A model generated the notes under the pieces. The model made no database searches. It had not been told where the DNA came from and worked only from the letters and a program-made list of their open reading frames with translations. The position numbers were made by a program, and so were the translations under genes. 64,000 nt of DNA, taken from positions 1 through 64,000 of the forward strand of contig NZ_KI519429.1 in assembly GCF_000482465.1 (NCBI RefSeq). Reading direction: 5' to 3'. Source of the DNA: Runella limosa DSM 17973. GTDB lineage: Bacteria; Bacteroidota; Bacteroidia; Cytophagales; Spirosomataceae. This document shows, piece by piece, positions 18,185-26,082 of the stretch (position 1 is the stretch's first letter; each line of letters opens with the position of its first letter).

Positions 18185-20677
18185 TCAATCAAATTGTTTG
18201 TTGGGTACAATCTTGATTTCTGGAATTAAATTGGAGATGCTCGGTAAAGATATTAAGTCCTTTATGTCGCCCAGAGATACGTTTTTCCCTTCTCTCAATA
18301 TTTTTAACATAGCCCTAAGTTTGGCCATAAAAGGTATTTTTGTAAATATTATTTTGACAGTAACTCCATTTTTTGATGCTCTTTGGGCAGTTATAAATTC
18401 CTGTCGGCGGGCTTTAAAATAATTTTCGACAGCTTTGAATAGATAATCTGCAAATTTTGAAATCAATTCTTCTATCGCTTTTTTCAGTGCGGCCATCGCC
18501 ATAGCTCCTATAGGTGCAAGTTGCTCTTCTCTTGGGTTTTCCATTTCATTGAGGAACATTTCGGGATAAGCCTCATGAATGATTTTTATTTTATCCCCAA
18601 TATTTCTCAGCAAAATCCGTGATAAAACCTCGCTAAAGGACTTACGAATCGTTTGGGCTAAAGAAATGACATCCCCTTGATTGAGTTTTTCTGCTATTTG
18701 TTGGGCTTCGACTTGCCCGAAATAATAGTTAAAACTAATCTCAGATTTTAGAAAATTTAAAACGGCTTGAATGTCCGATTGCCCTAAAGGAGCAGGAGGT
18801 GTGGCGGGAGTAACTGTTGGCTTTGAACCAGATGTCGGTATTGTAATTACTTTGCTTCCTGGAATTTCAAAATAATAAAAACGTTGCCCAACTGCTATCT
18901 GATTGTGGTTATTAAGAAATTTAATTGGTACTGGTTTTGCCAAACAAGGTTCTTGAACCAATACCGCCGATGCCAATTTAGTAAGTGGATGTATTTGAAT
19001 CCACCCAGCTTTATGAGCTGTACCTAATCCATAAACTCCTTTTTCTCCTAAACTTATTTTACTCAGCCAAGTACCAGGAATAGCCTCATAGATGTGCATT
19101 TTAGCTTTTACTGGGGCTTTTTTTAAATCAATGCCCATTGTTTGATTTAAAAAACTTGCTATTGTTCGACCCCCAAAAGTGTTTATGCAAGAGAGTTTTT
19201 GGTAATCTAAAGTTACATCATAAACCTTTGACAGCTTTTTGTATTGTTTTCTGCCACTAAGAGGTAGCATTTGCCAAGCAGTATTTGAGTTAGAAACCTC
19301 CCTAAGTTCTTGTTTGATATTATAATCAGGAAAATTGGCGGCGGCTGATGATTCAAAATTCTCCTTAACACAGTTTTCTATCGTTTCGAAATCTGAGACA
19401 TAATCTTCTGGCATTGTTGCCAACTGATTCAGAGAGTTTTGCAGCGTTTCTTGGACTGTATTGGCAATAGCTTCATAACCAAGATTATTTTGGTCGGCAG
19501 TTTCAAGCCCAATGAGACCCATCCCAACATCTACCATGGAGCGAGAAAGTAATTTTGCTGGGCCTTTACCAACAAACTGACTAATGAGTTTTGCCACCAA
19601 ACCCGCCAAAAAATTTACAACTTTGTCTCGCCCAATTACTTTAATTCCAATTTTAACGGCGGGTAAAATAGCCATCAATGCGGGTAGAAAATTCTGAATT
19701 GCAGGTTCGGCACTTTCTCCGTCATTCAAATTTTGAAGTTCCTGTATAAATTTTTGACGTGCGTTATCAAGTGTAACGAGTGCATTTTCTTGTTGGCTCT
19801 GTTTTTCTATTTCAGCTTCAAAATCTACTTCATAACTTAACTCTCCATTACCCAAAGCGGTATTTACTACCTCATCTACAAACCAGTTTTGAATTTCATT
19901 TATCTCATTATGTGCAGGAACAAATAATGACGATGGAGGGTTTTCGTTGTCCGCAACTGTCATTACCTCAAATTTGGTAAGTTTGTCAGCTAACTTATTG
20001 GCAATAGGTCTAACCGCTGCTGGAAGTTTATTGATAGCAGTTTTAATCACTCTTTTGATGAGCGGCCTTACGAGTTTTTTTAATTTATTAAAAAGAATGG
20101 TGGTAGGCATTAAGCTTCCCACTTTCTTAATTGCTTTTTTTGCAAAGTTTACTACTTTTCCAAAAAACTGTTGAATAGGAGGAGATGCTGGGTCTGTTTC
20201 ACCCTCCCAAGTAAATCTGTCTAAGAATTGTTCGAGTTCTGTATTGCTTCTATTTAAATAATCTCCTTGCTGTAATTCATTACTCATTCTGTCAAAAATC
20301 TCTTCCACTTGAGCAATATGAGGAAGATAATAACTAAAAGCCTCTAATTCTAATTGGTTTTGGTATTGAGGCATTTCAGAAGCAATATTGCTACCAAATC
20401 GCTCTTGAACTTCATTCATCAATTCATAAAGTAATTCATTGAATTGGTGATTATGTAATTCGGCTCTAAGTTCAACGAACCGCTCGGTTTTCGGGTCAAT
20501 GGATTGCCCAGCTTCAGATTGATAAGTGGTTGAAAAAGGCCCTTCATAAATGTAGTTATTAGTAAGAGGAGAATCAAAACGCTCTTTAAATTCCAATATT
20601 ACTGAATCACTATTAGTATTCATCTCATTTACAAGAAATGGGCTTTCTAGTTCAAAATTTCTATCATTATCTTTCAT
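18185..20677 (-). CDS. 830-aa ELESPFL-type protein with amphipathic/hydrophobic core
   Basis: There is no signal peptide. The N-terminus carries FELESPFL (residues 8-15), then DSPL (about 35) and YEGPF (about 44), short related motifs in an acidic, probably disordered leader. Residues about 170-235 are strongly basic and amphipathic (NKLKKLVRPLIKRVIKTAIN), and about 326-395 are hydrophobic (LPALMAILPAVKIGIKVIG). The C-terminal third is helical with another basic block near 760-800. The make-up suggests a large protein that meets membranes or is packaged, possibly an effector, but I recognise no catalytic domain. It is the first gene of the eight-gene run and has low GC. Confidence 0.55.
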   Translation of the reverse strand: MKDNDRNFELESPFLVNEMNTNSDSVILEFKERFDSPLTNNYIYEGPFSTTYQSEAGQSIDPKTERFVELRAELHNHQFNELLYELMNEVQERFGSNIASEMPQYQNQLELEAFSYYLPHIAQVEEIFDRMSNELQQGDYLNRSNTELEQFLDRFTWEGETDPASPPIQQFFGKVVNFAKKAIKKVGSLMPTTILFNKLKKLVRPLIKRVIKTAINKLPAAVRPIANKLADKLTKFEVMTVADNENPPSSLFVPAHNEINEIQNWFVDEVVNTALGNGELSYEVDFEAEIEKQSQQENALVTLDNARQKFIQELQNLNDGESAEPAIQNFLPALMAILPAVKIGIKVIGRDKVVNFLAGLVAKLISQFVGKGPAKLLSRSMVDVGMGLIGLETADQNNLGYEAIANTVQETLQNSLNQLATMPEDYVSDFETIENCVKENFESSAAANFPDYNIKQELREVSNSNTAWQMLPLSGRKQYKKLSKVYDVTLDYQKLSCINTFGGRTIASFLNQTMGIDLKKAPVKAKMHIYEAIPGTWLSKISLGEKGVYGLGTAHKAGWIQIHPLTKLASAVLVQEPCLAKPVPIKFLNNHNQIAVGQRFYYFEIPGSKVITIPTSGSKPTVTPATPPAPLGQSDIQAVLNFLKSEISFNYYFGQVEAQQIAEKLNQGDVISLAQTIRKSFSEVLSRILLRNIGDKIKIIHEAYPEMFLNEMENPREEQLAPIGAMAMAALKKAIEELISKFADYLFKAVENYFKARRQEFITAQRASKNGVTVKIIFTKIPFMAKLRAMLKILREGKNVSLGDIKDLISLPSISNLIPEIKIVPNKQFD

Positions 20678-20720
20678 TATTATATATTTTTTAAGTTATT
20701 AATTCAATGAGTTAAATCAG

Positions 20721-20728
20721 CAAAAATA
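20721..20728 (-). promoter_or_regulatory. Candidate -7 box of the eight-gene operon
   Basis: On the minus strand this reads TATTTTTG, matching the Bacteroidota TAnnTTTG -7 element, 43 bp upstream of the ATG at 20677. The -33 region is only partly right (TTTAT about 19 bp upstream). It is the only good match in the 180-bp gap. Confidence 0.35.
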
Positions 20729-20782
20729 GTCGATACTTTAAGAATTTATAAATCTAAAAATGATTAATACGTATCCTCCGTT

Positions 20783-20803
20783 CCACCTCTACTAAGGAGG
20801 TGG
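20783..20803. other. Hairpin between the small ORF and the operon
   Basis: CCACCTC (20783-20789) pairs with GAGGTGG (20797-20803) across a 7-base loop. On the plus strand CTTTTAT follows; on the minus strand no U-run follows. It may end transcription of the 31-aa gene at 20862-20957 or act as a regulatory hairpin. Confidence 0.35.
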
Positions 20804-20861
20804 CTTTTATGCACCCGCACAAATTCTTCGGGTAAGAGTGAATCATTTCCTTATTTATTTT

Positions 20862-20957
20862 TCACCCAAACAACAACCCTACGACTGCTACTAAAACCGC
20901 CACGATCGACAGCACAATCACCAAGTACCATTTCCATCGTTGTTGTTTGGATTTCAT
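20862..20957 (-). CDS. 31-aa single-helix membrane peptide
   Basis: An ATG at 20957 opens a 31-codon frame ended by TGA. The peptide starts with a basic MKSKQQRWKWY and continues with a single hydrophobic helix (LVIVLSIVAVLVAVVGLLFG), a classic positive-inside small membrane protein. It lies 94 bp upstream of nothing else on its strand and is followed by the hairpin at 20783. Such peptides often modify membrane enzymes or sensors; the partner is unknown. The clean helix and basic head argue against chance. Confidence 0.5.
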   Translation of the reverse strand: MKSKQQRWKWYLVIVLSIVAVLVAVVGLLFG

Positions 20958-21051
20958 ATTTCAAAGGTCGGGATAATTGGAAGGCGGGACATCCCTTAAT
21001 TAGGGTAAATCGAATACGTAGAAATACGTGTTTTTATCCCTTCACCTCATC

Positions 21052-24051
21052 CTAAAAAGGAATCTCTATGCTTATGGTTGTACCTCCACCCACCACCGAT
21101 TTTATATCAAGCTTACCATTGAGCAATTGAGTACGGGTATGGAGATTAGATAACCCATTGCCAGTAGCAGAAATAACAGATGTATCAAATCCACGGCCAT
21201 CGTCGATGTAATGAAGCGTCAAACTGTGGGCATTTTGGCTCAATTTGAGTATTATTTGATTGGCTTGGGCGTGCTTGAGCGCATTCTGAAAGAGTTCCTG
21301 TACTATTCGATACAAATTTACCTGCATTTCCTCGGGCAGGTTTTCAGGAAAATTGTCCGATTCTATAGCTACCTGTACTTTACCCGTTTGATTGATGATG
21401 ATAGCCAATTCTTGAACGGCCTTGAGCAAGCCCAGCCGCTCCAAACTCCGTGGACTCATGGCATGAATCAACTGTCGCAGGTCATCAATTGATTCATTAA
21501 GAAGGTACTCGGTCTTCGCTTTAATAGGCAGCGAGGCAGGGTCATTGAGAAGTCCAAGCACCATTTTCATCGCTGATAAATTGGCTCCCAAGCCATCGTG
21601 CAGGTCTTGCCCAAAACGCATCCGCTCTGCTTCCTGAGTCTGCACCATCACGGCCAGTTCCCTCCGCTGCTGCTGCACTATGCCATATAGCCGATAACGA
21701 TAAAATCCATAAATTCCCACTAGTAGGAGTAAAAGCATCGCAGCTCTAAAACCAATGGTTTCCCATAACTGCGGCGCTATTTCAATCTGCAACGCCGTAG
21801 GCACAGGATTCCAAACCCCGTCACTGTTGGCGGCTTTCACTTCAAAAGTGAATTTTCCTGCGGGTACTTGCACAAATTGCGCCGTGGTTTGTTGATGGAC
21901 CTGACTCCATCTATTGTCAAGCCCTTTGAGACGGTATTGGTACGTGTTTTGGCCATTACTTACATAATCTAGGGCCGCATATTCTATCGAAAATGAGTTT
22001 TGGTCGGCTTTTAACGCAAGCTCGGTTTGCTTATCCAAATAAATAGTCGTTGATTTTTCATTGGCAAAACTCATTTTCCAACACCTCACTTCGGGGTAGT
22101 ATTGATTGAGTGCAATCTCGTTAGGATCAAAATAATTAAACCCATTGGCTCCGCCAAAATACATCATTCCCGTCGATGTACTTACATACGCATTTCGATT
22201 GTATTCATTTCCTTGCAGCCCATCCGTCGGTTTGAAGTGCAAAAACTTGTCTTGTTGACTATCAAATCGCAAAATACCTCGATTGGTACTCATCCAAAAA
22301 TACCCTTTTTTGTCCATCAATAGACCATACACGTGCGAGTTGGCCATGCCATCACGTTCATCATATTTCCGCCACTGATAGTTTTTTCCAATATCTACTT
22401 TGACTAATCCATCCGCACAGCCTAACCACCAACGCCCTGATTGCTCCAGCAACGATAATACGTGGGTTTGGGGAAAAAGATGGCGTTCTTCTTCCCAATT
22501 GCCATTGATTAATTTTCCAACATGTACGCCCTTATTTTCAACACTCACCATCACTTTTCCTCCTTGCAATCGAACAGCAAACTCAATCGTCTGTTTCTCG
22601 AAGGCACGTATTTCCTGAAAGTTATGTTTTTGTTTATCAAACAGATACACTCCCGATTCGGTCGCTATTAATAATTGGTTTTCGGACGCACTATCAATGT
22701 GTTTGATAAAATTGGCATTGAGCGCCCTATCGTTACGGTGCAGGATATTGGTAAATGTTTGAAAACGATTCTTACTTTTATCAAACCCAACCAAACCTTT
22801 GCCTGTCCCTAACCAAATAGTATGTTGCTCATCTCGATGAAAACACCAAATGGTTTCCGAAGGCAGTGTCGGCAGATATACATTTTTCTCTATTTTATCT
22901 GTACTAGGATTATAGACGTATAATCCATGAACGGTAGTTCCAACCCATATTTTTTGGTCATGCTCCACCAAACATCGAATCGAGTTGCTTTCCAGCGCAC
23001 GGTGCGAGTTATAATTGACAGTCAAAAAGTTCTTTCCCTTGGGGATAAGTTTTAGTAACCCAATCGGCTCAATATGCACCCAGACGATTCCGTCGCCAAG
23101 CGTAAATAGAAAATAAGCGGGGGTTAGCGGTGGAACGGAAGGAGGATGGTATTTGACTTCCTGAAAATACGCTGTTTGAGGGTTAAATCGGAGTAAACCC
23201 GCCGATTGTGTCGCTATCCAAAGCATCCCATCGGGGGTTTGGATGATATTATGTACATCGTCCAAACGGCAACCGTTGGCTTCTAAAAACACTTTATACT
23301 GCTGATTGTGGGGATTAAACCGAATCAGTCCATTTTGTGTTCCAAACCACAACATCCCCGATTGATCCATCACTACCTCAATAAAAGTAGTAGGTTTGCC
23401 AACCTCATTGCGCGAATCATCGCTAAAATAATAACGTGCCTGACGCGAAAGCGTGTCAAAACATACCACACCGCTGTTGGCTTTTAGCCAGAGTTGCCCC
23501 TGCTTATCAAAGAAGAGATCGTGTTGATTGACAAAGTGAGTAATCGAAAAAGAAAAATCAGTGAATACGGTCGTTTTTGATTTTGAAGCGTGGTTATATT
23601 TGATAATTCCCTCTTTTTCTGACCAGTACCACAGCGCTCGATTAGTAGCCAAAAAGGGCATAATGTGTCCCGTCTCATCTTTCCCCTCGGCATTGGTGGC
23701 AAAGATTTGCGAAAAAGTGTTGGTGTTACGGTCGTAAAGATTGAGGCAATCTTCCGTCCCTATCCACAACTTGCCGTCGGGGGACTCAACAATACGGTTC
23801 ACAAAACGCCCTCTAATTGAACCCTTTTGCCCTGTTTTCTGCCTATATACTTCTACCTGCGTACCATCGTAGCGATTGAGGCCGTCTTGGGTACCTATCC
23901 AAACATAGCCACGGGTATCTTTGTGCATGGCATATACTGAGCCTTGCGACAAACCCTCTTCGGTACTTAATAAGGTAGCGCGATAATTTTGCGCCTTGAC
24001 CGAAAAGCTAAGGCAAACCAGCAACCAAACGATTAGACTATTTACGTTCAT
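21052..24051 (-). CDS. Reg_prop/Y_Y_Y sensor histidine kinase (HisKA_3)
   Basis: The product is 999 aa. A signal peptide (1-20, ending VKAQ) precedes a large periplasmic double propeller built of Reg_prop repeats (GYVWIGTQDGLNRYDG, GKLWIGTEDCLNLYD, MLWFGTQNGLIRF and more, residues about 30-670). A Y_Y_Y domain (YQYRLKGLDNRWSQ) and one transmembrane helix (AAMLLLLLVGIYGFY) follow. The cytoplasmic HisKA_3 domain has ERMRFGQDLHDGLGANLSAM with the phospho-acceptor His near 818, and the C-terminal ATPase has VQELFQNALKHA and DDGRGF. It is directly abutted (0 bp) by its response regulator gene upstream. The ligand is unknown; related sensors read polysaccharide fragments. Confidence 0.9.
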   Translation of the reverse strand: MNVNSLIVWLLVCLSFSVKAQNYRATLLSTEEGLSQGSVYAMHKDTRGYVWIGTQDGLNRYDGTQVEVYRQKTGQKGSIRGRFVNRIVESPDGKLWIGTEDCLNLYDRNTNTFSQIFATNAEGKDETGHIMPFLATNRALWYWSEKEGIIKYNHASKSKTTVFTDFSFSITHFVNQHDLFFDKQGQLWLKANSGVVCFDTLSRQARYYFSDDSRNEVGKPTTFIEVVMDQSGMLWFGTQNGLIRFNPHNQQYKVFLEANGCRLDDVHNIIQTPDGMLWIATQSAGLLRFNPQTAYFQEVKYHPPSVPPLTPAYFLFTLGDGIVWVHIEPIGLLKLIPKGKNFLTVNYNSHRALESNSIRCLVEHDQKIWVGTTVHGLYVYNPSTDKIEKNVYLPTLPSETIWCFHRDEQHTIWLGTGKGLVGFDKSKNRFQTFTNILHRNDRALNANFIKHIDSASENQLLIATESGVYLFDKQKHNFQEIRAFEKQTIEFAVRLQGGKVMVSVENKGVHVGKLINGNWEEERHLFPQTHVLSLLEQSGRWWLGCADGLVKVDIGKNYQWRKYDERDGMANSHVYGLLMDKKGYFWMSTNRGILRFDSQQDKFLHFKPTDGLQGNEYNRNAYVSTSTGMMYFGGANGFNYFDPNEIALNQYYPEVRCWKMSFANEKSTTIYLDKQTELALKADQNSFSIEYAALDYVSNGQNTYQYRLKGLDNRWSQVHQQTTAQFVQVPAGKFTFEVKAANSDGVWNPVPTALQIEIAPQLWETIGFRAAMLLLLLVGIYGFYRYRLYGIVQQQRRELAVMVQTQEAERMRFGQDLHDGLGANLSAMKMVLGLLNDPASLPIKAKTEYLLNESIDDLRQLIHAMSPRSLERLGLLKAVQELAIIINQTGKVQVAIESDNFPENLPEEMQVNLYRIVQELFQNALKHAQANQIILKLSQNAHSLTLHYIDDGRGFDTSVISATGNGLSNLHTRTQLLNGKLDIKSVVGGGTTISIEIPF

Positions 24052-24693
24052 CTAATTGACTGAATACAAGCTATTTTCGCGAACAAACGCCATCAACTCC
24101 CCTACACTGTGTAAGTTGAGTTTGGAATAAATACTTTTGCGATGACTCTCAACCGTATGCTTGCTCAGGTTCATTTCTTGGGCAATCGTCGCTGCGTTTT
24201 TTCCTTTTGCCAATGCCTTCAACAGTACCTGTTCGCGGTCGGTAAGGGTTTTGATTGGACTCGGTTTCGATTTGGTCGCGACAAAACGACTACCATTGAG
24301 TAAAACGGGCATCAATTCACCACTAATAAAAACGTCCCCCTTACTGACGCTGGCGAGTGCGGCGAGGAGTTCGTCTTTCCCCGCCGTTTTCAGGCAATAG
24401 CCAGTTACCCCCAACCCCAACATGGTTTTGACGGTGTCGTAGTCGTTGAGCATAGAGAGTGTCAGAATCTTAACGGATGGATACTGTTGCTTTACTTCAA
24501 TGGCTACCTCTTTTCCCGATTTCCCTGGCAAATCAATATCCAAAAGCAATACATCTACGGGCTGTTTTTTGAGAAAAGGCATTACCTCATTGCCATTATG
24601 AACCACCCCTGCGAGTTTGTAATCGGTTGCATAATCAATAATAAAACGAAGCCCATCCACAAAAAGTCGGTGATCATCAGCGATAAAAAGCAT
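24052..24693 (-). CDS. LuxR-family response regulator
   Basis: The product is 213 aa from the ATG at 24693 (MLFIADDHRLFVDG); the frame is open further upstream but starts with non-family sequence. The receiver has the acidic pair near residues 6-7 and the phospho-acceptor Asp52 in LLLDIDLPGKSG. The C-terminal LuxR helix-turn-helix is LTDREQVLLKALAKGK and HTVESHRKSIYSKLNLHS. Its TAG is immediately followed by the ATG of the sensor kinase at 24051, so the two form a cognate pair. No TCATGG palindrome lies upstream, unlike the other regulators nearby. Confidence 0.9.
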   Translation of the reverse strand: MLFIADDHRLFVDGLRFIIDYATDYKLAGVVHNGNEVMPFLKKQPVDVLLLDIDLPGKSGKEVAIEVKQQYPSVKILTLSMLNDYDTVKTMLGLGVTGYCLKTAGKDELLAALASVSKGDVFISGELMPVLLNGSRFVATKSKPSPIKTLTDREQVLLKALAKGKNAATIAQEMNLSKHTVESHRKSIYSKLNLHSVGELMAFVRENSLYSVN

Positions 24694-24826
24694 GGCACTA
24701 GAATAGGGTTGGTTTCTTAGCAAAGAAAAGGCAAGACCAAAAATCAAACCTCCGTAGTGACGAAAGTGTTTTTAGATTCATTTTGATTTTTGTTCAAGGG
24801 TTAAAAAGTCAGTAAGTAGCTCCAAA

Positions 24827-25645
24827 CTATCGCGCTATATCTGTTTGCTGCGAACTTACAAACATCCACTTGCCATTGCGCCGCTGAAAAACATAGGTAG
24901 CCGCTACTTGCTTACTGCGCTCGATACCGTCTTTGTCTAAACGCACGGTTTTGTGGATACCCGTAGAAACGGCCAAGTCCCCCGATTGAAAAATCATAGG
25001 TTGGAGCATCTCAGTCGAAATAATATTTTGCTTATCCCCTTTCAAAGCCATTTCTTTTGTCACATAGCTACCCTGCACGGTGCTATATCTGAAATCATCA
25101 GAAAGACGATTGGCATAAAAGGCTTTTGAATCGGTCTTGTATTCGTTCTCTATTTTTTGCTGCATTTGGGTCGTAAACGTGTTGTCTTCGCCTCCTGTCT
25201 GATAGTCAATCTTGGTATGATGTATATCGGTATGTACCCATTGATTGTTTTGCCACTCAAAAGTGTAAGTAAAAGCATCTTTCCAGCTCATTTTTAAGCC
25301 GTTCGCAAATACCAAGTCATGCGTTCTGATCCCCGACACTACGCCCAATTTGCCCGATTGCTTCACGCGTACGTCAGAAAAAGAGGAGGTGGACTTGCCC
25401 GAAGCAGTTCGTTTTGCTAATTCGAGGGTTTGTTGTTTGTTGAAAATCTCCCCATTACCTCCAAAAAAGCGAACGTTTTCGGGGAGGCTTTGCACCCACT
25501 TAATGGGCTCTTTGTCAAAAGTTGTGCTGTTTTCATCAAATGCCTTTTTCAGGTCGGTTTGGGCGTAGATGCTTCCTGTCGTCAGCATGACAAAAGAAAG
25601 AGTCGTCAGCATGACAAATGTGAGGGGAAGTAGTAACTTTTTCAT
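24827..25645 (-). CDS. Secreted double NTF2-like (DUF4440/SnoaL-like) protein
   Basis: The product is 272 aa from the ATG at 25645 (MKKLLLPLTFVM). A signal peptide ends GSIYAQ. Two NTF2-like halves follow: the first with NGEIFNKQQTLELA and GLKMSWKDAFTYTFEW, the second with FYANRLSDDFRYSTVQGSYVTKEM and RNGKWMFVSSQQT. This is the DUF4440 pattern, a periplasmic small-ligand-binding fold whose enzyme activity is usually unknown. The signal peptide contains an exact eight-residue doubling (FVMLTTLS/FVMLTTGS), from a 24-bp tandem duplication at about 25578-25618. It stands alone between regulators. Confidence 0.75.
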   Translation of the reverse strand: MKKLLLPLTFVMLTTLSFVMLTTGSIYAQTDLKKAFDENSTTFDKEPIKWVQSLPENVRFFGGNGEIFNKQQTLELAKRTASGKSTSSFSDVRVKQSGKLGVVSGIRTHDLVFANGLKMSWKDAFTYTFEWQNNQWVHTDIHHTKIDYQTGGEDNTFTTQMQQKIENEYKTDSKAFYANRLSDDFRYSTVQGSYVTKEMALKGDKQNIISTEMLQPMIFQSGDLAVSTGIHKTVRLDKDGIERSKQVAATYVFQRRNGKWMFVSSQQTDIAR

Positions 25646-25696
25646 TGTAGGAATCATTGGTTTATGGTTTAAGCAATTCAATTGTTTTTGCAAAAA

Positions 25697-25888
25697 TTAG
25701 TCTATCAGTCCTTCTTTAAAAGCGAGTTTTATCAACCCCACCACCGATTTCGCTCCCGTCTTTTGCAGCATATTACGACGGTGGGTTTCGATGGTCGGAA
25801 CGCTCAGTTTCAACTGATTGGCTATCTGCTCGGTAGTTAATTCTTGGCTGATGAGTTGCAATATTTCTATTTCGCGTTTGGTGAGCAT
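25697..25888 (-). CDS. Stand-alone LuxR helix-turn-helix protein
   Basis: The product is 63 aa from the ATG at 25888, or 71 aa from a TTG at 25912. The whole protein is one LuxR/GerE domain (LTKREIEILQLISQELTTEQ, then TIETHRRNMLQKTGAKSVVG). No receiver precedes it: the frame meets a TAG at 25940-25942, and no receiver-like sequence is visible upstream. It could be a constitutive DNA-binding regulator, or the remnant of a full response regulator like the two at 30689 and 33374. It is divergent from the kinase gene at 26083, and a triple TCATGG-type array lies between them. Confidence 0.7.
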   Translation of the reverse strand: MLTKREIEILQLISQELTTEQIANQLKLSVPTIETHRRNMLQKTGAKSVVGLIKLAFKEGLID

Positions 25889-25948
25889 GACATCCGTATT
25901 GTTTTGATACAAAGGTGTCGCATCTTTCCCAAACCGTTTCTAGTCAGT

Positions 25949-26003
25949 TACCCTGATTTTAACTCATGGTAAACCCTGATTTTGTTCTCATGGTTTACCA
26001 TGA
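25949..26003. promoter_or_regulatory. Tandem TCATGG-type operator between divergent genes
   Basis: A perfect TCATGGTTTACCATGA (25988-26003) follows an imperfect TCATGGTAAACCCTGA (25964-25979) at a 24-bp period, and a half site TTACCCTGATTTT lies at about 25949. It lies between the LuxR gene (start 25888) and the kinase gene (start 26083), about 75-80 bp from each, so one array could control both. Confidence 0.65.
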
Positions 26004-26082
26004 TATTTGAGTGTTTTTGGGTAAAGCATTTTGAATTGAAGCGTCAAAAAGTGAATTTTAAGAATAAACCTTTGCCCAAAAA

